From an uncultured Lachnospiraceae bacterium (GTDB taxonomy: Bacteria > Bacillota > Clostridia > Lachnospirales > Lachnospiraceae), in the NCBI GenBank assembly GCA_900550285.1, contig URRW01000011.1, positions 1-64,000 on the forward strand: a DNA stretch of 64,000 bases. Direction: 5' to 3'. Below, in pieces: positions 16,610 to 24,912 of this stretch. Made by a program: the position numbers and the translations under genes. The notes below the pieces were generated by a model. That model was not told the DNA's origin and made no database searches. It saw only the letters and a list, made by a program, of their open reading frames with translations. The first letter of the stretch is position 1; every line of letters begins with the position of its first letter.

Positions 16610-16681
16610 GCCTGCGCACGGTTTGGCGAAAGCGGTCTGCGCATGGTTTGGCTAACAGCCTTGCGCATATGCTTTGCCGGT
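16590..16681 (+). repeat. Degenerate short tandem repeat at and after the PBP stop codon
   Basis: Imperfect copies of a unit containing CTGCGCATGGTTTGGC occur at 16612-16636, 16637-16659 and 16660-16681, with a related GACGCATGGTTTTCC just before the stop (about 16591-16605). The period is 23-25 bases. This suggests slippage duplication of the gene end. The rest of the gap up to 16758 shows nothing else recognisable. Confidence 0.5.
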
Positions 16682-16757
16682 CTGTTTTGTCCGCTCGGGA
16701 CAAGGGGCTGCAAGGGACAAAAATGAAAATGTGGGAGAACAATTTTCCAGATAGGAC

Positions 16758-16786
16758 TTGCCCTGCACCGGGATTTAAGGTATACT
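16758..16786 (+). promoter_or_regulatory. sigma-A promoter of the Nudix gene
   Basis: TTGCCC (16758-16763) and TATACT (16781-16786), spacing 17, 40 bases before the start codon. Confidence 0.75.
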
Positions 16787-16826
16787 GATTTCCAGAATCA
16801 GATATCGCCGGACAGGAGGAATTGCA

Positions 16827-17279
16827 GTGATTGAAGCAACGAGCTGCGGCGGTGTAGTAATCTTTCGGGGCAAGATCCTTCTTTTGTACAAGAACTACAA
16901 AAACAAGTACGAGGGATGGGTGCTTCCCAAGGGAACCGTGGAAGAGGGCGAGGATTTTAAGCATACCGCGCTCCGAGAAGTTCTGGAAGAAAGCGGTTCC
17001 AGAGCTTCCATCATCAAATATGTGGGCAAGAGCGAGTATACGTTCAGCGTGCCCGAGGATGTTGTGGAAAAGGAAGTCCACTGGTATTTAATGATGGCGG
17101 ACAGTTATTACAGCAAGCCGCAGAGGGAAGAGTATTTTGTCGATTCCGGTTTTTACAAGTATCATGAGGCGTACCATCTGCTGAAATTTTCCAATGAGAA
17201 GCAGATTCTGGAAAAGGCGTACCATGAATATCTGGAATTGAAAAAGAGCAATCTTTGGGGCAGCCGCAAATACTACTGA
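16827..17279 (+). CDS. Nudix hydrolase
   Basis: A 150-residue Nudix protein. The Nudix box reads GTVEEGEDFKHTALREVLEE followed by SG, matching G-x5-E-x7-REUxEExGU. The N-terminal beta strand carries IEATSCGGVVIF and GWVLPKG. This form resembles diadenosine polyphosphate or mutT-like hydrolases, but the substrate cannot be assigned. GGAGG precedes the ATG or GTG region at 16827. It has its own promoter and terminator. Confidence 0.85.
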   Translation: MIEATSCGGVVIFRGKILLLYKNYKNKYEGWVLPKGTVEEGEDFKHTALREVLEESGSRASIIKYVGKSEYTFSVPEDVVEKEVHWYLMMADSYYSKPQREEYFVDSGFYKYHEAYHLLKFSNEKQILEKAYHEYLELKKSNLWGSRKYY

Positions 17280-17311
17280 GCAGGACATGCCTGCCGGTAA
17301 AACGAAGCTTT

Positions 17312-17343
17312 TGACCGGTCGTTACTGACCGGTCAGCGTTTTA
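17312..17343 (+). terminator. Terminator after the Nudix gene
   Basis: TGACCGGTC (17312-17320) and GACCGGTCA (17327-17335) form a perfect 9-bp stem with a six-base loop, followed by GCGTTTTATT. Each arm is itself nearly palindromic. Confidence 0.7.
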
Positions 17344-17438
17344 TTACGCGGCGGGGCGGGATTTTGCCGTATCTGATGCGCGCCCTGTTTACGGGACTGC
17401 AAAACAGGGTATTCTAGGAACAGGGGCAATGGCGGTAC

Positions 17439-17771
17439 ATGAAATTTTATCGGAACTTATACGTTGGGGCATCTGTTAAAAATATCAACAAAATAAAATG
17501 GAAGCTTTTGACCGGAGCCGGACAGTTTGGCGTCTATGTGATCAGCCTTTCCCGTACGGCGGATCAGCTGGACATTTTCCACTGCGCCATGCTCAAACAA
17601 AAAGCCTTCGACAAAAAAAGCCTTTCCGTCGTCGGAATCGCCGGGGACATGGGAGAGGCGTACACGCTGGTGGAACAGATGGTTCAGGACGGGCTGGCAG
17701 CCGGATTTGAAGGAAATGTAAAAGCATATCTGGCGGAAACATTCCGCGCCGGGAAGGGGGGAGGCGGATGA
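17439..17771 (+). CDS. Conserved small protein of unknown function, upstream of DUF2953/GerW pair
   Basis: A 110-residue protein without a signal peptide or membrane helix. It contains KNINKIKWKLLTGAGQFGVY, LDIFHCAMLKQ and a Gly-rich tail. I recognise no domain. The stop overlaps the start of the DUF2953 gene by four bases (ATGA), which links it to a probable sporulation operon. A weak promoter-like pair, TTTACG (17388-17393) and TATTCT (17410-17415), lies upstream. The ribosome site is poor. Confidence 0.65.
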   Translation: MKFYRNLYVGASVKNINKIKWKLLTGAGQFGVYVISLSRTADQLDIFHCAMLKQKAFDKKSLSVVGIAGDMGEAYTLVEQMVQDGLAAGFEGNVKAYLAETFRAGKGGGG

Positions 17772-18778
17772 CGGTTATCTGGATGATCCTGAAGACGGCG
17801 GGGATCGCGCTTCTGGTGATCCTGGGGCTTTTGCTTGCAGCGCTTCTGGCGGTTTTGTTCGTGCCGGTCCGTTACCGGGCAGACGGGAGCTGGCGGGAGG
17901 AGCTGACGGCTTCTGCAGCGATCACATGGCTTTTGCATCTGGTAAGCATCCGGATCGCATATGAAAAGGAGCTGTCTGTGCGGGTGTCGGTGTGCGGGAT
18001 CCGGATAAAGACAGGGAAAAAAGCGGAGCCGACGGGCAGCGGACAGCGCACGGCAGCAGCATCCGCACCAGAGTCTGCGGCAGCGTCCGCACCGGAGCCT
18101 GCATCAGAGTCCGAATCAGAGACTGCCGCAAAACCGGATGCCGGAACGATTCCGGGCGCAATGCCGGAAACAGCCCCGGAGGCGCAGGCAGCCGGCGGGC
18201 AGGAAAATCCGAAAGCCCCGGACACGGCAAAAGCTCCTGAGCCGGGAAAAGATCCCGAATCGGCACAGGATAAGCGGCGTTTTTCCTTTGACGCTTTGAA
18301 AAAACGGCTCTCCGCCGCATGGCGGAAGCTGCAGGGCAGCCTGCGGAATATCCGGGGCACGGCAAAACGGCTGTACAGGCAGTTTATTCATTATAAAGCG
18401 ATCTGGGACAGGGAGGAGACGCAGCAGGCGTTCCATCTGGCGTCAGCGCAGCTTTGCAGGACGCTGCGCCATGTGCTTCCGCGCCGGATAAACGTCCGGG
18501 CGGCGGTCGGCACGGGTGATCCGGCGTCTACGGGACAGGTTCTTGCAGTGCAGGGGATTTTGTATCCGTGGCTGGGGGATAAGGTGCAGATCGTGCCGGA
18601 TTTTGAAGAGAGGCGTTTTGAGGGGGAATTTCATCTGAAAGGACAGCTCAGGGCAGGCGTGGTCGGTTTTTATGCGCTCAGGCTGATGCTTGACAAAAAC
18701 GTGCGCCGCCTGATTGGAATACTGCGCGGCAGGACAGCAGACAAGGAGGATCACAATGGCAGAAAACAAGGACAATAA
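17768..18778 (+). CDS. DUF2953 membrane protein (YtfI-like)
   Basis: A 336-residue protein with an N-terminal transmembrane helix (ILKTAGIALLVILGLLLAAL), a strand-rich region, a long low-complexity linker of Ala, Pro, Glu and Ser (about residues 90-165), and a C-terminal domain with GTGDPASTGQVLAVQGILYP and FEGEFHLKGQLRAG, which match DUF2953. In Bacillus the homologue ytfI is paired with ytfJ/gerW, as here. The linker is the odd part and probably variable. It overlaps the gerW-like gene by 23 bases. Confidence 0.85.
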   Translation: MTVIWMILKTAGIALLVILGLLLAALLAVLFVPVRYRADGSWREELTASAAITWLLHLVSIRIAYEKELSVRVSVCGIRIKTGKKAEPTGSGQRTAAASAPESAAASAPEPASESESETAAKPDAGTIPGAMPETAPEAQAAGGQENPKAPDTAKAPEPGKDPESAQDKRRFSFDALKKRLSAAWRKLQGSLRNIRGTAKRLYRQFIHYKAIWDREETQQAFHLASAQLCRTLRHVLPRRINVRAAVGTGDPASTGQVLAVQGILYPWLGDKVQIVPDFEERRFEGEFHLKGQLRAGVVGFYALRLMLDKNVRRLIGILRGRTADKEDHNGRKQGQ

Positions 18779-19196
18779 CATCACTTCCGTAATGGAGGCG
18801 CTCATCAAAGGGGCGGAAACCGTATTTACAACCAAAACGGTGGTGGGCGAGGCGACGAAGGTGGACGATACGATCATCATTCCGCTGGTGGACGTTTCCT
18901 TCGGCATCGGCGCGGGCGCGACCTGTACGCCGGGCGCAGCCTCCGGCGGCAAAGCGGCAGGGAAGAGCGGCGGCGCAGGCGGCATGAGCGGGAAGATGTC
19001 TCCCAGCGCGGTACTTTTGATCAAAAACGGGCAGACCCGCCTTGTGAACATCAAAAATCAGGACAGTGTAAACAAGGTGCTGGATATGATCCCGGATATT
19101 GTGGACCGTTTTACCGCACCGAAGCAGGAAATGATGAGCGATGAGGAAGCGGTGGACGCCGCGTTCCCCGAAGAAAAAGAAAATAAGAAAGCTTAA
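18756..19196 (+). CDS. ytfJ: GerW family sporulation protein (YtfJ)
   Basis: A 146-residue protein of the YtfJ/GerW family. Residues 6-50 read ITSVMEALIKGAETVFTT then VVGEATKVDDTIIIPLVDVS; after that FGIGAGA, a Gly-rich stretch, and SPSAVLLIKNG. In Bacillus subtilis GerW is a spore germination factor made in the forespore. AAGGAGG precedes the ATG. Presence of this gene supports a spore-forming host. Confidence 0.92.
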   Translation: MAENKDNNITSVMEALIKGAETVFTTKTVVGEATKVDDTIIIPLVDVSFGIGAGATCTPGAASGGKAAGKSGGAGGMSGKMSPSAVLLIKNGQTRLVNIKNQDSVNKVLDMIPDIVDRFTAPKQEMMSDEEAVDAAFPEEKENKKA

Positions 19197-19210
19197 GCAG
19201 CGCAGACGAA

Positions 19211-19242
19211 GAAGCGGCAGGGAGGTCTTTTCCTGCCGCTTC
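19211..19242 (+). terminator. Hairpin after the gerW-like gene
   Basis: GAAGCGGCAGG (19211-19221) and CCTGCCGCTTC (19232-19242) form a perfect 11-bp stem with a T-rich loop. No T-run follows, so it may be a stabilising 3-prime hairpin or a weak terminator. Confidence 0.5.
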
Positions 19243-19295
19243 CGCATATGATAAAGATATATCCCTGCAAAGCAAAGGAGGGCGGCAACAGGATT

Positions 19296-19442
19296 ATGAA
19301 CCGGATCATCGCGTTTGCAATTTTCTGGGTGGCGATCGGGATGCTGCTCATGCTTTGCTTCCGATACCGCGTGATGGGGACGCTTTTTGCACTCGCCCTG
19401 CTCGGCGTGAGCTATCTGGTGCTGATGTGCGGGGATGATTAA
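19296..19442 (+). CDS. Small hydrophobic membrane protein
   Basis: A 48-residue ORF with two predicted membrane helices (IIAFAIFWVAIGMLLMLCF and MGTLFALALLGVSYLVLM) joined by a short YRV turn. A GGAGGG lies 13 bases upstream of the ATG, and an in-frame ATG at 19248 would add 16 residues. It resembles small proteins often seen after gerW in clostridia. It sits between two strong hairpins. Confidence 0.6.
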   Translation: MNRIIAFAIFWVAIGMLLMLCFRYRVMGTLFALALLGVSYLVLMCGDD

Positions 19443-19461
19443 AGAATATTGAGACGCAAAG

Positions 19462-19491
19462 AACGGCTGCTTCAGAATAGAAGCAGCCGTT
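19462..19491. terminator. Bidirectional terminator between small membrane ORF and rpmB
   Basis: AACGGCTGCTTC (19462-19473), loop AGAATA, GAAGCAGCCGTT (19480-19491). The stem is perfect over 12 bp and lies between convergent genes. Confidence 0.8.
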
Positions 19492-19511
19492 ACATTCTCT
19501 TCATGATTCGA

Positions 19512-19697
19512 TTAAGCTCTCTCAACCCTGCCGGACTTTAAGCAGCTTGTGCAAACGTGCATTCTCCGTGCACCACCGTTGACTTTGCATTTAACGCTTC
19601 TGACGTTGGAATTCCAGATACGGTTGGATCTTCTATGGGAATGGCTTACGTTGTTACCGAAATGAGCGCCTTTGCCACAAATATCGCATTTTGCCAT
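19512..19697 (-). CDS. rpmB: 50S ribosomal protein L28
   Basis: A 61-residue L28 of the zinc-binding kind: N-terminal CDICGKGAHFGNNVSHSHRR with the first cysteine pair and CTSCLKSG with the second. GAGGAGG stands before the ATG. The gene is divergent from yloU, the order seen in Bacillus (rpmB / yloU-yloV). Confidence 0.97.
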   Translation of the reverse strand: MAKCDICGKGAHFGNNVSHSHRRSNRIWNSNVRSVKCKVNGGARRMHVCTSCLKSGRVERA

Positions 19698-19745
19698 GAT
19701 TGCACCTCCTCAAACTATATTCGTCGTTTGACTGACAACATCAGT

Positions 19746-19774
19746 ATGATAGCAGAATTTGACGGATTTGGCAA
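19746..19774 (-). promoter_or_regulatory. Promoter of rpmB
   Basis: On the minus strand TTGCCA (19769-19774) and TATCAT (19746-19751) with 17 bases between. Confidence 0.75.
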
Positions 19775-19813
19775 GTAAAATATCATCAATTTTTTAAAAA
19801 GTTGAAAATCGTA

Positions 19814-19842
19814 TTCCCTTTTCAGGAAAAAGCGGTTATAAT
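19814..19842 (+). promoter_or_regulatory. Promoter of the yloU-fakA operon
   Basis: A perfect TATAAT (19837-19842); the -35 (TTCCCT, 19814-19819) is weak. It is back to back with the rpmB promoter. Confidence 0.6.
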
Positions 19843-19877
19843 AGGCATAGATTTTCATTGAAAAAGGAGGTTATCAC

Positions 19878-20234
19878 ATGAAGGGTTCTTCTATGACGAC
19901 CCATATGGGCAGCATTACAATCGACAATGAAGTGATCGGCCAATATGCGGGAACGGTGGCGATGGAGTGCTTCGGCATCGTCGGCATGGGCGTTACGGTA
20001 AAAGGCGGTCTGGTGAAGCTGTTAAAGAGCGACAGCATCACAAAGGGCATTGCGGTCACGATCAATCATAATAAGCTGACGCTGGATTTCCACGTGATCG
20101 TGGCATACGGCGTGAGCATTTTAGCTGTGGCGGACAACCTGATCAGCAATGTGAAATATAAGGTAGAGGAATTTACCGGAATCGAAATAGAGAAAATCAA
20201 CATCTTCGTAGAAGGTGTGCGAGTGATTGATTAA
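19878..20234 (+). CDS. yloU: Asp23/Gls24 family protein YloU
   Basis: A 118-residue Asp23/Gls24 domain protein: GSITIDNEVIGQYAGTVAME, GVTVKGGLVKLL, DFHVIVAYGVSI and VNIFVEGVRV-like KINIFVEGVRVID. The family is linked to cell-envelope stress and is co-transcribed with the fatty acid kinase gene in Firmicutes. AAAGGAGG precedes the ATG; the DAK gene starts 15 bases later. Confidence 0.93.
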   Translation: MKGSSMTTHMGSITIDNEVIGQYAGTVAMECFGIVGMGVTVKGGLVKLLKSDSITKGIAVTINHNKLTLDFHVIVAYGVSILAVADNLISNVKYKVEEFTGIEIEKINIFVEGVRVID

Positions 20235-20248
20235 GGAGGACGAAAAAC

Positions 20249-21943
20249 GTGGCTGTAAATACGATCGACGCTAAGATGCTTGCAAAGATGTTCTTAGCCG
20301 GCGCTAAGAATCTGGAGAGTAAGAAGGAGTGGATCAATGAATTAAACGTGTTCCCTGTTCCCGACGGGGATACGGGCACGAATATGACGCTGACGATCAT
20401 GTCCGCGGCAAAGGACGTGGCTGTGATGAACGCGAACAACGATCTGGACATGGCTTCTCTGGCAAAAGCGATCTCTTCCGGATCTTTGCGGGGCGCAAGA
20501 GGAAACTCCGGCGTTATCCTGTCCCAGCTGTTCCGCGGCTTCACAAAGGCGATCCGCGACCATGAAACGATCGACATCCCGCTTCTGGCAGAAGCCTGCG
20601 AGAAGGCGGTTGAGACGGCGTACAAGGCTGTCATGAAGCCGAAGGAGGGCACGATCCTGACCGTTGCCAAGGGCGCGGCATTAAAGGCGCGCGAGCTGGC
20701 GGATGCGGGAGAAACGGATCTTGAGAAATATATCGGGGACATCATCGAAAGAGCGGACTATGTGCTCAGCCAGACGCCGGAAATGCTTCCGGTATTAAAG
20801 CAGGCGGGCGTTGTGGACTCCGGCGGTCAGGGTCTGATGCAGGTATTAAAGGGAGCGTACGAGGCGTTTTTGGGCAAGGAGATCGACTGGACGGTTTCTG
20901 CAACACAGACGACTGCGGGAGCGCCTTTTTCCGGCGCGGCAGATATGGCGGTGGAAGAAGCGGACATCAAGTTCGGCTACTGCACGGAGTTTATCATCAT
21001 GCTCTCCAAGACGTTTAACATCAAGCAGGAGATGGATTTTAAGGCATATCTGGAATCCATCGGCGATTCGATCGTAGTCGTTGCGGACGACGATGTGGTA
21101 AAGGTACACGTACATACCAATGATCCGGGTCTGGCGATCCAGAAGGCATTGAAGTACGGCGCGCTTTCCAATATGAAGATCGACAACATGCGCCTGGAGC
21201 ACCATGAGAAGGTTGTGAAGATGGCGCAGAAGGAAGAACAGCAGCGGACGGAGGCGAAGGCTCCTGCAGCACCTGCCCCGAAGAAGGAAGCGGGCTTTAT
21301 CGCGGTTTCTGTCGGCGAGGGCATCAATGCGATCCTGCAGGATCTGGGCGTCGATTATATTATCGAGGGCGGCCAGACGATGAACCCCAGCACGGAGGAC
21401 GTTTTAAATGCGATCGAGCAGGTAAACGCAGAGACGATCTATGTGCTTCCGAACAATAAGAACATCATTCTGGCGGCAAATCAGGCAAAATATATGACCG
21501 AGGACAAGAAGATCGTCGTGATCCCGACCAAGACGATCGCGCAGGGCATCACGGCAGTGATCAACTATGTGCCCGATTTAAGCCCGGAAGAGAACGAAGC
21601 GGCGATGACGGAGGCGATCGGCAACGTCAAGACCGGTGAAGTGACCTATGCGGTGCGCGATACGGTGATCGATGATTACGAGATCCGTCAGGGCGACTAT
21701 ATGGGAATCGGCGACAAAGGCATTCTTGCGGTTGGACAGGCGATCGAGAACGTGACCGCGAACATGATCGACCGGATGATGGATGAGGATTTGGAGCTCA
21801 TCAGCATTTACTACGGTCAGGAGACGAAGGAAGAGGACGCTGCGGCGCTGCGGGACCGCATCGCTGAGAAGTATCCTTCCTGCGACGTAGAACTGCAGTA
21901 CGGCGGTCAGCCGATCTATTACTATATCGTTTCTGTTGAGTAA
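20249..21943 (+). CDS. fakA: DAK2 domain fatty acid kinase (YloV/FakA-like)
   Basis: FakA phosphorylates fatty acids bound to a FakB (DegV) protein, feeding exogenous lipids into phospholipids. The 564-residue protein has the DhaL-type N-terminal kinase domain with NVFPVPDGDTGTNMTLT, SLRGARGNSGVILSQLFRG and VDSGGQGLM, a middle domain and a DegV-like C-terminal region. A GTG start follows AAGGAGG. Length matches the family (about 550). No fakB is in the window. It forms an operon with yloU and probably recG. Confidence 0.92.
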   Translation: MAVNTIDAKMLAKMFLAGAKNLESKKEWINELNVFPVPDGDTGTNMTLTIMSAAKDVAVMNANNDLDMASLAKAISSGSLRGARGNSGVILSQLFRGFTKAIRDHETIDIPLLAEACEKAVETAYKAVMKPKEGTILTVAKGAALKARELADAGETDLEKYIGDIIERADYVLSQTPEMLPVLKQAGVVDSGGQGLMQVLKGAYEAFLGKEIDWTVSATQTTAGAPFSGAADMAVEEADIKFGYCTEFIIMLSKTFNIKQEMDFKAYLESIGDSIVVVADDDVVKVHVHTNDPGLAIQKALKYGALSNMKIDNMRLEHHEKVVKMAQKEEQQRTEAKAPAAPAPKKEAGFIAVSVGEGINAILQDLGVDYIIEGGQTMNPSTEDVLNAIEQVNAETIYVLPNNKNIILAANQAKYMTEDKKIVVIPTKTIAQGITAVINYVPDLSPEENEAAMTEAIGNVKTGEVTYAVRDTVIDDYEIRQGDYMGIGDKGILAVGQAIENVTANMIDRMMDEDLELISIYYGQETKEEDAAALRDRIAEKYPSCDVELQYGGQPIYYYIVSVE

Positions 21944-21947
21944 GGAT

Positions 21948-23987
21948 ATGGAAGCCAGTCATTCAATTTCAACGTTAAAAGGCGTAGGGGCAAAAACCAC
22001 TGCGCTTTTTTCAAAACTGCATATTGAAACGATCGACGAGCTGATCTTATGGTTTCCGAAAGGATACGATCATTTTGAGCCGCCGGTAACGGCAGGGGAG
22101 CTGACAGCCGGAAAGGTAATGGCGGTGCGCGCCTGCGTGATCGCAGCGCCCTCCATGGTACGGGCAAAGGGGATGGTCATTACCCACGCGCAGGCGGGGG
22201 ACGCGTCCGGCAGGCTTAAACTTACATGGTTCCGGATGCCTTACATCAAAAACGCGCTGCCTGCCGGAACGTGGCATATTTTTCGGGGAATGGTAAAAAA
22301 CGGTCCCCAGAATATGCTTTTGATGGAACAGCCCAAGGTCTTTCGGGAGGAAGAATACGCCGCCCTTTCGGGCACATGGCAGCCGAAATACGCGCTGACG
22401 GCGGGCATCACGAACCATATGATCCTAAAATGTGTCCGTCAGGCGCTGGAAAAGACAAATAAAACGGACTATCTGACAGAGGCACTGCGCAGACAGTACC
22501 GGCTCATCGGACTGTCGGAGGCGCTGGAAAAGATCCATTTCCCGAAGGATGAAAAAGAGGTATGCGAAGCCAGAAGGCGGCTGGTATTCGATGAATTTTT
22601 AGCGTTTCTAGTGCAGATCAAACGACAGAAGGTAATCAACGACCGGCTGGCGGTAGAGCGTCCGCTCAGCCCGGCAAAAGAAACAGAGCAGCTGATCTGC
22701 GCGCTTCCTTATGAACTGACGGGAGCGCAGAAAAAGGTGTGGGCACAGATCGAGGAGGATCTTACGAAGCACCTTGCGATGAACCGGCTCGTACAGGGAG
22801 ACGTGGGAAGCGGCAAGACGATCCTTGCCTTTCTCGCGCTTTTGATGTGCAGTGCAAACGGACGGCAGGGCTGTCTGATGGCGCCCACGGAGGTGCTTGC
22901 CACCCAGCATTACGACGCTCTCTGCAAAATGACGGAGGAATACGGGTTGTGTACAAGGCCCGTCCTTTTAGTCGGCTCCATGACCGCAAAGCAGAAGCGC
23001 GAGGCATACGGAAGGATTTTGTCCGGCGAAGCGGACGTGATCATCGGCACCCATGCGCTCATTCAGGAAAAGGTGGAATACCGGGATCTGGCGCTTGTGG
23101 TAACGGACGAGCAGCACCGCTTCGGCGTGCGCCAGCGGGAAACGCTGGCAAAAAAAGGGGAAAGCGTCCATGTGCTCGTCATGAGCGCCACGCCGATCCC
23201 GCGCACGCTGGCGATCGTTTTATACGGCGATCTGGACGTTTCGGTGTTGGACGAGATGCCGTCCAACCGCCTTCCGATCAAAAACTGCGTCGTCAATCCG
23301 GATTTCCGCAAAAAAGCCTATGCCTTTATCGAGGCGCAGGTAGAGGCAGGACATCAGGCGTATGTGATCTGTCCGATGGTGGAGGAAACGGAAGGATCGG
23401 CGGACGGTCTGGAAAATGTAACGGACTATACGGAAAAGCTGCGGGCTGCACTTCCCGGCACGATCCGCACAGAGGGGCTCCACGGGAAAATGAAGGCGGC
23501 CGAAAAGCAGCGCATTATGGAAGATTTTGCGGCGCGCAGGATCGACGTCCTCGTTTCCACAACGGTCATCGAGGTGGGGATCAACGTGCCCAATGCCACG
23601 GTAATGATGGTGGAAAATGCGGAACGCTTCGGCTTGGCTCAGCTCCATCAGCTGCGCGGGCGCGTGGGGCGCGGGGATGCCCAGAGCTTTTGTATTTTTA
23701 TGACCGGGGACAACAGCGGCGGCAAAAATAAGCGTCTGGACGTGCTGAACCGCTCCAACGACGGCTTTTTTATCGCGGAAGAGGATTTGAAGCTGCGCGG
23801 ACCGGGCGATTTGTTCGGCATCCGCCAGAGCGGCGATCTGGATTTTTCGCTGGGAGATATTTATCAGGATTCGGATGTGCTTTTGCTGGCGGGAGAGCTG
23901 GCAGACCGGGTGCTGTCCGGCGAAGTCGTTTTGCCGGAGGAGGAAATGGGGCTGTTTCAAAAGGAGATCGATTACCGGACGATCTGA
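21948..23987 (+). CDS. recG: ATP-dependent DNA helicase RecG
   Basis: RecG remodels stalled forks and recombination intermediates. The 679-residue length is right. It has the N-terminal wedge domain (STLKGVGAKTTALFSKL), Walker A GDVGSGKTILAFLAL, the DEQH box in VTDEQHRFGVRQRE, MSATPIPRTLAI, and the C-terminal TTVIEVGINVPNATVM with the QLHQLRGRVGRG motif. An AAGGA sits only 2 bases from the ATG at 21948; a TTG at 21936 is an alternative. It follows the fakA gene, as in Bacillus, with serine dehydratase genes missing in between. Confidence 0.96.
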   Translation: MEASHSISTLKGVGAKTTALFSKLHIETIDELILWFPKGYDHFEPPVTAGELTAGKVMAVRACVIAAPSMVRAKGMVITHAQAGDASGRLKLTWFRMPYIKNALPAGTWHIFRGMVKNGPQNMLLMEQPKVFREEEYAALSGTWQPKYALTAGITNHMILKCVRQALEKTNKTDYLTEALRRQYRLIGLSEALEKIHFPKDEKEVCEARRRLVFDEFLAFLVQIKRQKVINDRLAVERPLSPAKETEQLICALPYELTGAQKKVWAQIEEDLTKHLAMNRLVQGDVGSGKTILAFLALLMCSANGRQGCLMAPTEVLATQHYDALCKMTEEYGLCTRPVLLVGSMTAKQKREAYGRILSGEADVIIGTHALIQEKVEYRDLALVVTDEQHRFGVRQRETLAKKGESVHVLVMSATPIPRTLAIVLYGDLDVSVLDEMPSNRLPIKNCVVNPDFRKKAYAFIEAQVEAGHQAYVICPMVEETEGSADGLENVTDYTEKLRAALPGTIRTEGLHGKMKAAEKQRIMEDFAARRIDVLVSTTVIEVGINVPNATVMMVENAERFGLAQLHQLRGRVGRGDAQSFCIFMTGDNSGGKNKRLDVLNRSNDGFFIAEEDLKLRGPGDLFGIRQSGDLDFSLGDIYQDSDVLLLAGELADRVLSGEVVLPEEEMGLFQKEIDYRTI

Positions 23988-24014
23988 CGGCATAACATAA
24001 AAAAAGGAAGCGGC

Positions 24015-24770
24015 ATGCAAATGGGATTTTTGGAAAAACGGGAGGGGCTGAGCCGGGATGCGATCAAATATATCGCGATGGCGGCAATGCTTCTGAACCA
24101 TATTGGCACAATCTTTCTGATGCCGGGAACGCTTTTATATGAGGTTTTTCTGGACGTCGGTTATTTTACCGCGCCGGTGATGTGCTTTTTTTTAGTGGAG
24201 GGCTATCGGATGACGCGCTCCAGAAAACGCTACGGAATCAGGCTGTTTCTTTTTGCCCTGCTTTCGGAGCTGCCGTTCTGCTTTGCGTTTTCGCAGGGGA
24301 AGGCAATTTATTTTGTGGCGATGAATATGATATTTACCCTGTTTTTGTGCTTCCTGCTTCTGGAGGTGCTGGAAAAGGAGCCCAAAGGATTTGTGCGTGG
24401 GACGCTGATTGTGCTGATCGTCCTCGCAAGCTCTGTTTCGGACTGGGCGATCCTTGCCCCGGTGTATACGGCGCTGTTTTATCAGGCAGGGCAGGATCGG
24501 GAAAAGCAGAAGCGGGCGTTTTTCTGGGCGGCGGTGCTGTTTGGAGGCTTTGGGCTTCTGGGAAGCCCGGCAGGCTATTTGGGGCTGCAGAAGCTTTTGT
24601 ATGCGTTTGGATGTATGTCCGGCGTGGCTGCAGCAGGCGTGTGCATCGTCTGCTTTTATAATGGAAAGCGGGCACAGAAGGGGCAGAACTTTTCCAAGTG
24701 GTTTTTCTATCTGTTTTATCCGGCGCATCTGCTGGTCCTGGGCATGATCCGCATCGCTGCAGGGGGCTGA
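24015..24770 (+). CDS. TraX family membrane protein (first copy)
   Basis: A 251-residue protein with about eight hydrophobic helices and the TraX signatures LSRDAIKYIAMAAMLLNHIG, FTAPVMCFFLVEGYRMTRSR and FFYLFYPAHLLVLG. TraX of F plasmid acetylates pilin N-termini; chromosomal members have unknown roles, perhaps acylation at the surface. AAAGGAAG precedes the ATG. A second TraX of 296 residues lies at 41.6 kb. Confidence 0.88.
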   Translation: MQMGFLEKREGLSRDAIKYIAMAAMLLNHIGTIFLMPGTLLYEVFLDVGYFTAPVMCFFLVEGYRMTRSRKRYGIRLFLFALLSELPFCFAFSQGKAIYFVAMNMIFTLFLCFLLLEVLEKEPKGFVRGTLIVLIVLASSVSDWAILAPVYTALFYQAGQDREKQKRAFFWAAVLFGGFGLLGSPAGYLGLQKLLYAFGCMSGVAAAGVCIVCFYNGKRAQKGQNFSKWFFYLFYPAHLLVLGMIRIAAGG

Positions 24771-24812
24771 CGGCTTGCGTGGCAGCAGCTATGGCAGCTT
24801 CGATTTTACGCT

Positions 24813-24840
24813 TTGCAAAATCGAACATATGTGTTATACT
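24813..24840 (+). promoter_or_regulatory. Promoter of the topoisomerase operon
   Basis: TTGCAA (24813-24818) and TATACT (24835-24840), spacing 16, about 70 bases before the parE-like start. Confidence 0.7.
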
Positions 24841-24912
24841 GGTAAAAGTATTTTTCAATCAGGCTTTGCTGATTGCGCTTCGTGTTTTATATAGAAAGAA
24901 AGGAACAGGATA

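Noticed and set aside
22739..23731. 330-codon alternative frame inside recG
   Set aside because: Arg/Gly-rich shadow translation; the recG frame has all helicase motifs.
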